Notes under the pieces: generated by a model | The model's input: the letters and a program-made list of their open reading frames with translations, nothing else | Told to the model about the DNA's origin: nothing | Databases searched by the model: none | Program-made: the position numbers and the translations under genes | Assembly: GCA_022747635.1 (NCBI GenBank) | Contig: JAKTNV010000006.1 | Location: forward strand, 72,021,590 to 72,085,589 | Direction of reading: 5' to 3' | Length of the DNA stretch: 64,000 nucleotides | From: Hetaerina americana | Taxonomy: Eukaryota > Arthropoda > Insecta > Odonata > Calopterygidae | Part shown: piece after piece, positions 58,599 to 64,000 of the stretch | Position numbering within the stretch: position 1 is the stretch's first letter | Layout: every line of letters begins with the position of its first letter

Positions 58599-58763
58599 AC
58601 ATTGACGAGTGCCAGGAGGATTTTGGAGTTTGTGAGGGAGGTAGATGTGTGAATACAGAAGGAGGTGTAATTTGCGAATGTCCAGAAGGGTATATTTTAA
58701 GCCACAATGGAATGAAATGCATTGATATAAGACAAGATTTCTGTTATGATGGAATGAGGCAAG
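58599..58763 (+). CDS. fbn: fibrillin exon 35: cbEGF plus start of TB6
   Basis: DIDECQEDFGVC to KC, then DIRQDFCYDGMRQ, the first strand of TB6 with its first cysteine. 55 codons, phase 1. The DxRxxxCY junction is typical of cbEGF-TB borders. Confidence 0.93.
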
Positions 58764-59032
58764 GTATGTATTTTTATGAACATCCATTCATAATGAAAAA
58801 TTTCCAAATCACTTTCACAAATCTGATCAAGAAATATGCAGCAATTAAATTGTATAATTTGTGGCAAATGCATGTATTAGATATGCAAAAATGGTTTAAA
58901 TTACCACTGATATTCGCCATTGATAGATTTCAAATCAGCTATAACCTATTAGCAGTTTTGTTAAATTATTTTGGTTAGCTCTTTCCAGTGATATTAAAGC
59001 AATAAACATATGCTATTATTTATATTTCAAAG

Positions 59033-59140
59033 GAAAATGTGTCCTGCCTCGTCCTGACTCCATTACTCGCAAGGAGTGCTGTTGTACCATGGGAGTGTCT
59101 TGGGGAAAATCTTGTGAACATTGCCCAAGGGAGGGCTCAG
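59033..59140 (+). CDS. fbn: fibrillin exon 36: TB6 central part
   Basis: 36 codons: GKCVLP, KECCCTMGVSWGKSC, EHCPREGS. Six TB6 cysteines are here; the first is in exon 35 and the last in exon 37, so TB6 is split over three exons. Confidence 0.93.
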
Positions 59141-59284
59141 GTATAAAATTGTTGTCATTAAAATATGTATGTTTTATTTATTTTTGAAGTCTGCTGGAAT
59201 ATAATGACTATATGAATACTGATTTATTGAGAATTGGATGGAATTATGAATTTGAATTTGAAAAATTCCTTTCTGAGCTATCTA

Positions 59285-61130
59285 CCAATAATAACAATAT
59301 TTATTGGTCCACGGACTTAACGAAGTAAAATATAGGAAAAGTCAGAGAAAAAACAACCAGCTGCTTCAGTGCTCTGAAGACTCTAGAAACTCTTCCACAT
59401 TATAATAGTATTTATCTATCAGAAAATGCTTGAGATATTTCTGAAATGTACCTCTAGAAGGACCAGATTTTATGTCTGGTGGCAGCTAGTTGAAAATTTT
59501 TATAGCCACATTAAAGGAACTCTTATTACACATAGCAGAAGAGTGGCAGAACAAATGTACATCAACACCCTGCCGAGTATTATGCCTATCTACTTGAGCA
59601 TTGGTGATTTGTTGTTTTATATTATCCATAACATTCATACATTTATAACATAGATAGATGAGGTAAAATGTAGAGGTAATATATAGATGAGGTAAAGTTA
59701 GAATTTTCAATTCTTTAGCACAAGGTTTGCAAGTTTGCCATGGGGGTATTTTTGCTACATACCTAATCCATCTTTTTTGCATTATAATAACTTTGCAGAA
59801 GACAGGTGATGCTCCCCAAAAAATAATTCTGAAGCTCATATCGGACTGAAAGTTGCCAGAGTGAACCATTTTCAGTATTTTTACATCTACAATGTTTATA
59901 AGATTTCATAGAATGAATTCACTTTTTGCCAAAGTGGAGCATAGGCCATTGGTATGGATCCTTCAATTTAAGGGCTCATCAATAGAAAAACTTAAAAACT
60001 TGGTGCTGTGTACCCTTTCTATTGGTTGGCCTTTTAATTAGAGGTCTAACTGAGGCACTTCCCTTCTTTTTTCAAATTGAATATAATTTGTGTTTAGTAC
60101 ATTTACTGGTGGTTTGTTAATGTTACACCATTTTTCCAAGAGCAATAATGAGCTACCAAGCTTAACTTGCAACAAGTAAGGGTCCTTGGGGCTCATTGGT
60201 AAAGTTGTATCATCTGCATACAGAACTATGTTTTTATTCTCAATATATCTAGGCAAATCATTGATATAATGTAAATGATAATGGCACAAGAATGCTACCT
60301 TGTGGTACCCCGACACTTGTTGTTTCTATGGTTGATAAGTGATTTATCATAATGTTGTTGACTCTAATTCCAGAAACCTCCACCATCTGTTTCCTGCCCT
60401 TTAAATGTCATTGAAGCCATTTATGGGCAATTCCCCTGATCCCATAGCATTCACATTTACTTAGAAGAATGTCATGGTCCACAGTATGAAATGCACATGA
60501 AAGATCATTGCATACACCAACAGAGTATTCCTTTGAGTCCCAAGAAGTCATTATTATTTTAAGAAAACTTGCTAAGCATCATGAGTACCTATTCCCTGTT
60601 GGAATACTAATTATTCCATACTAAAAATTCTATTTTTAATGATATATTTCATAAGCCTGTCTCACTAAGGACTGAAGATTTTCAAAAAATTAGTAAATAA
60701 GGGCAATGGTTGGTAATTGCTATTATCATTCTCATTCCCTTTTTTAAGAATAAGTTTTATCTTTGCTATTTTTAGATAGTCTGGAAACTCACCATTTGTG
60801 AAGGACTCATTCATGACAAATTTTAAGGGTTTGATTATTACCTTGAAGCATTTTTTATAATCGTAGTAGGTATATCATCGATTCCGACTGTTGGTTTACT
60901 TTTAAGCCTCATGATGCACTTTAAGGCATCATCCTTTGTTGCAGGAAATAGGACCAAGGAAGATGTCACATGCTGGAAAAACCATGCATCAAATCCAGCG
61001 TTACTCATTATTCCATTTTTTAATTTATGAGGCACATTAGTTTGGTAATTAATGGCAAACTCTGGTACTTGTTTCGTTTCAAATAGGCAGATCACTACTA
61101 ATTTTTTAATATTAAAATACCTCTCTTGTG
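59285..61130 (-). mobile_element. Jockey-like LINE, decayed
   Basis: Minus-strand pieces in order from the right: DDALKCIMRLKSKPTVGIDDIP (60.85-61.0 kb), a GVPQGSIL-like segment at about 60.3 kb, INDLPRY...IVLYADDTTL (60.2-60.26 kb, catalytic YADD intact), and the C-terminal MQKRWIRYVAKIPPWQTCKP (about 59.7-59.8 kb). Stops and frame changes throughout. Related to the plus-strand element at 23.8-26.3 kb. Confidence 0.82.
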
Positions 61131-61134
61131 AACT

Positions 61135-62116
61135 TTTCCTCCAGTTATATTATTAAAGTGAAGAATGTGAAAGTAAAGCTTCTCCCTTAAGTTTTTTGGA
61201 CTCAAATCAAAATACAAGAATGTTAGTGTAGCTATATGCTCTCTCAAGTGTTGATTGAACTATCTCAGTACCTATAATAATGATCATGGAATCAGTAAAA
61301 CATTAAAGAATATATGCCTATGAAGTTCAGTGTGGTCACACTCCGGAATTAATGGTTTATTATTATCAAGGCACAATGCACATACAACCACATTATCAGG
61401 ATTAGGGATTCAGGGTTTGTCTGCATACTTGAATCCAGCACTTTTTTAACATTTTAAAACCCTTTGTTGTATTCATTTATTTAATCAACTACTAACCATT
61501 CAAGCCATTTCCATAAACCTATTATGATAATATAAATAGCTGAACATATTTATTAATGCATATTTCTTGGTTTATGTAATTTTTCCTAAGAGCACCCCTT
61601 TATTAACAAATATAAATTTCCTGCAGCGAAGATAAGTTACTCACAAGCAATAGGTGCCGAGAAAGTGAAACATTTAATTATCTATAAAGACTTCAGTGAA
61701 GGGTTTTGAAATGAATTGCAATATTTTTTATCCACCTTGCTGTACTTATTTCCAAACTAATTCACTTGTTAGGTCATGATTTTTTCAATCATTTAGCTTG
61801 CAAAATCTTTTTTCCAGCATTTTTGGCTTGCTTGGATTTGGAGGACAAAATGAATTTCCATTGAGAATACAATAATATGCTACTTTAACTCTACTACAAA
61901 ATGTTGACTAAATTAATCTTGTTTTTCATCTCTAATGAAATTTTTGTTGCATGTAGTATCAGGTACGGAGCACATTTTGAATTGTGTTTGAAATTATTTT
62001 CAATCCGAAGTTAACATGCATAGAACAATGTTATTGAAATTGTTTTTCATTCCAAACTTCTAGTTAAATAGCTTTATGAAATTTTTACCAAGTATTTTCT
62101 ATTTTCTTTACTGCAG
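61135..62116. other. intron 36, right part
   Basis: AT-rich; nothing recognised. Acceptor TACTGCAG at 62116. Confidence 0.5.
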
Positions 62117-62296
62117 TGGAGTTTGCTAAGCTGTGTCCCCAAGGCCCAGGACGAGGTGATACTGGAGAAGATTTGAACGAATGCAATTTTATGACCAGTG
62201 CTTGTGACAATGGTGAATGTATCAATACAGATGGGTCATACCGCTGTGAATGTCCAACTGGGTATGTTCTTGATCAAACGGGGAAGAAATGTATAG
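62117..62296 (+). CDS. fbn: fibrillin exon 37: end of TB6, RGD linker, cbEGF
   Basis: 60 codons. [10 protein letters not shown] supplies the last TB6 cysteine. The linker [10 protein letters not shown] contains an RGD (62152-62160), followed by [12 protein letters not shown] to KCI. Phase 1 at both ends. The last exon seen; the reading frame should continue outside the window. Confidence 0.95.
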
Positions 62297-62985
62297 GTAA
62301 GTACTTAGGCTTGTAGAAGGTTATTATGATTGTATCTGTAATGAATGTGTTTCACTTAACTGTGTGAAGAATACATTAATGTGTGCTTTGTGAAATGTAA
62401 TGATTGGTGAAAATTGATTATTTGTGCATAAGCCTAAAAGCTGATTTTTTAAATACTTATCATGATATTAATGAACTGATTAATGGTAGTTATATGTATT
62501 TATTAAATTTTGGCATGTGTTTAATATGTTTTCATACTTTTTGAAGATACTAAGGGGAATGATTTTTTTCTTCAATAATTGGTGATTTTAAGTACTCAAT
62601 GTAGTGCCTTTTTAAATTTTTTCTTGCTGATTATGACTAACACTTTGAAACAATTTGATTTATCGTGATTCCAAATAAAGCGGTTCCTACATATGCAAAT
62701 GCAATTACACGAATACTTCCTAAATAAATTACATGTCACTTCATTATCAATACATGTATTATCCTTTTAGAAAATGGTCAAGTGGAACATGAAATGTACA
62801 ATTCTAATGTGACTGTACATTTGGTACTTCCTTCCAAGAATTTTCTTTTTATGGCCAAGGGTAGGGCCATCATTGTAACTTGATGGTAACTTATTGCATT
62901 GGTAATGTGCTACCTTTTTCTTTGTGCCTCTGCAAGATGAAATGAAGGAATGGTCCTAAAATAGTGTCTTCTTACAGTTTATTCT
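62297..62985. other. intron 37, left part
   Basis: AT-rich, nothing recognised. Confidence 0.5.
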
Positions 62986-63095
62986 TATGAGGATAGTTTG
63001 AAAAGTGTGCTCAACACTAGAGAGAAACACATCAGATATGTGCACAGATTGGTACACATCATACAATTATTTTTGGTTACTTGCATCCTTTGAAG

Positions 63096-63150
<55 letters not shown>

Positions 63151-63762
63151 GAATTTCAACCATATTGGCCTATTACTTTATTATACATTGGTCTCTTACT
63201 AATATTGGTTCATGTTAGGCTTTTGTTTGAATCAAACTAGTTGAGTGATTCCCAAAAATGAATGAAGGAGAAGTTAATGTGTTGATCAAACCTATTTATG
63301 AAAGACAAATCCTGCAGAAAAATTAAAGAGAAACTTGTAAACCATGTTGTAAGAAATATGTTCACAGTTGACTGCAATGTCTGACAAGAAGTCCTTTTCC
63401 ATCACTACAATGCCTCAGCTTTACTGACGTTGTGATCACAATTTTGATGTGTGTTATAAATCCAACTCATTCCCATCCCACTATTCTCCTGATGTTATTC
63501 CCTTTAGCTTCTTGTCGTCCAATATGAATAACTGGTGGGAAGATAATTTTATTCCAATGAGGAGAGACATTTGATTTTGGAATTAAATACTTATTTTGCA
63601 AATTTAAACCACTCATATTATTTTGGAAAGGATCAACAAGCTGGGGCAGCATTTAAAAATTTATAAGCCTAAATGGAGACTATGTTGAAAAATAAAAATG
63701 TTCTATCCCTAAAAGTGAAGTATGAAGTTCATTTTTGTGGACACGTTTCAAACCACCTTGTA
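62986..63762 (+). mobile_element. mariner remnant, fourth lineage
   Basis: Ends match as inverted repeats: TGAGGATAGTTTGAAAAGTG at the left, and TACAAGGTGGTTTGAAACGTG at the right when complemented. Inside, broken frames read LFHHYNASA (second Asp changed to Tyr) and YSPDVIPFSFL near 63.4-63.5 kb. About 0.78 kb, deleted and dead. Confidence 0.7.
63098..63149. repeat. (CA)n microsatellite
   Basis: About 26 uninterrupted CA units, within the mariner remnant. Confidence 0.95.
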
Positions 63763-64000
63763 AATCTTTGCTTTAAGGCATTTGCAGTAATTTTTGTCCA
63801 CTGTGATCTTTGTGGTATATGCAGTTGCATATATATATGATTTGATTGCTGATATGCTCTGAGATATAAAAAGATCTAGTTCACAGATGATATCCCAATA
63901 ATATTATAGAGAGACAACCTTGTAAATGTATATTTTTTTAATTCCCTTCTTCACGGTTAGAATATAATCAGTATTTATCCTATTAAGGAGATAAGTTGGT

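Larger units (their letters stand above)
10362..62296 (+). other. fbn: fibrillin gene, partial (37 exons; both gene ends outside)
   Basis: Gene-level entry joining the exons listed below. Fibrillins are large secreted matrix glycoproteins that polymerise into microfibrils and bind TGF-beta-family complexes. The joined exons give a 6147-nt open frame (2049 codons) with 36 EGF-like, 6 TB and 2 hybrid domains. Nearly all introns are phase 1 and fall between modules. Module order from EGF2 to the first cbEGF after TB6 matches vertebrate fibrillin, including 12 cbEGF between TB3 and TB4 and 7 between TB5 and TB6. The hybrid domains and this order argue for fibrillin rather than LTBP, fibulin or Notch. 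Missing in the window: signal peptide, N-terminal unique region, EGF1, the last TB domain and the C-terminal part. Confidence 0.95.

Noticed and set aside
10362..62296. LTBP, fibulin, Notch or uromodulin-like identity
   Set aside because: Two hybrid domains, six TB domains and the module order are those of fibrillin; LTBPs have fewer TB domains and the others lack them.

Overview
The window holds the central part of one large plus-strand animal gene, a fibrillin, spread over about 52 kb (10362-62296). I can place 37 exons that join in a single open frame of 6147 nt, about 2049 residues. The encoded piece starts at the second N-terminal EGF-like domain and runs EGF, EGF, Hyb1, 2 cbEGF, TB1, EGF, 5 cbEGF, TB2, 3 cbEGF, Hyb2, cbEGF, TB3, 12 cbEGF, TB4, 2 cbEGF, TB5, 7 cbEGF, TB6, cbEGF. 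This order is nearly module-for-module that of vertebrate fibrillins. The signal peptide, N-terminal unique domain, first EGF, last TB domain and C-terminal part are not seen and presumably lie outside the window. No other host protein gene was found.

The organism is a metazoan with spliceosomal introns. The mixture of mariner transposons, several non-LTR retrotransposon clades and tRNA-derived SINEs, together with an invertebrate-style fibrillin, suggests an arthropod, probably an insect with a fairly large genome. The species is inferred only to that level.

Layout: 1-10.3 kb is AT-rich flank or upstream intron, with three decayed LINE pieces and a GC-rich patch at 4.4-5.3 kb. At 10.3-16.5 kb are the 5' exons (EGF, Hyb1, TB1). 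Intron 6 (16.5-20.8 kb) carries a decayed RTE-like LINE with a SINE at its 3' end. At 20.8-34.8 kb lies the TB1-TB3 part; intron 10 contains a nearly intact Jockey-like LINE ORF. At 34.8-43.6 kb lies the long cbEGF run to TB4, with introns containing a dead mariner, a SINE, LINE remnants and an 82-bp-arm palindrome with a hammerhead-like core. Intron 26 (43.6-48.8 kb) carries a complete mariner with one frameshift. At 48.8-62.3 kb are TB4-TB6; intron 33 is a cluster of fold-back elements and intron 36 holds a minus-strand LINE. The end of the window holds a further mariner remnant and a CA microsatellite.

The encoded protein would be a secreted extracellular-matrix glycoprotein that assembles into microfibrils: calcium-binding EGF modules stiffen the chain, and TB/hybrid modules contribute ligand and cross-linking sites. 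Points of most interest: hammerhead-like cores with compensatory changes in inverted repeats; an RGD that is absent from TB4 but present after TB6; an extra cysteine in TB2; a GC-AG intron; and a CpG-content switch near 14 kb.
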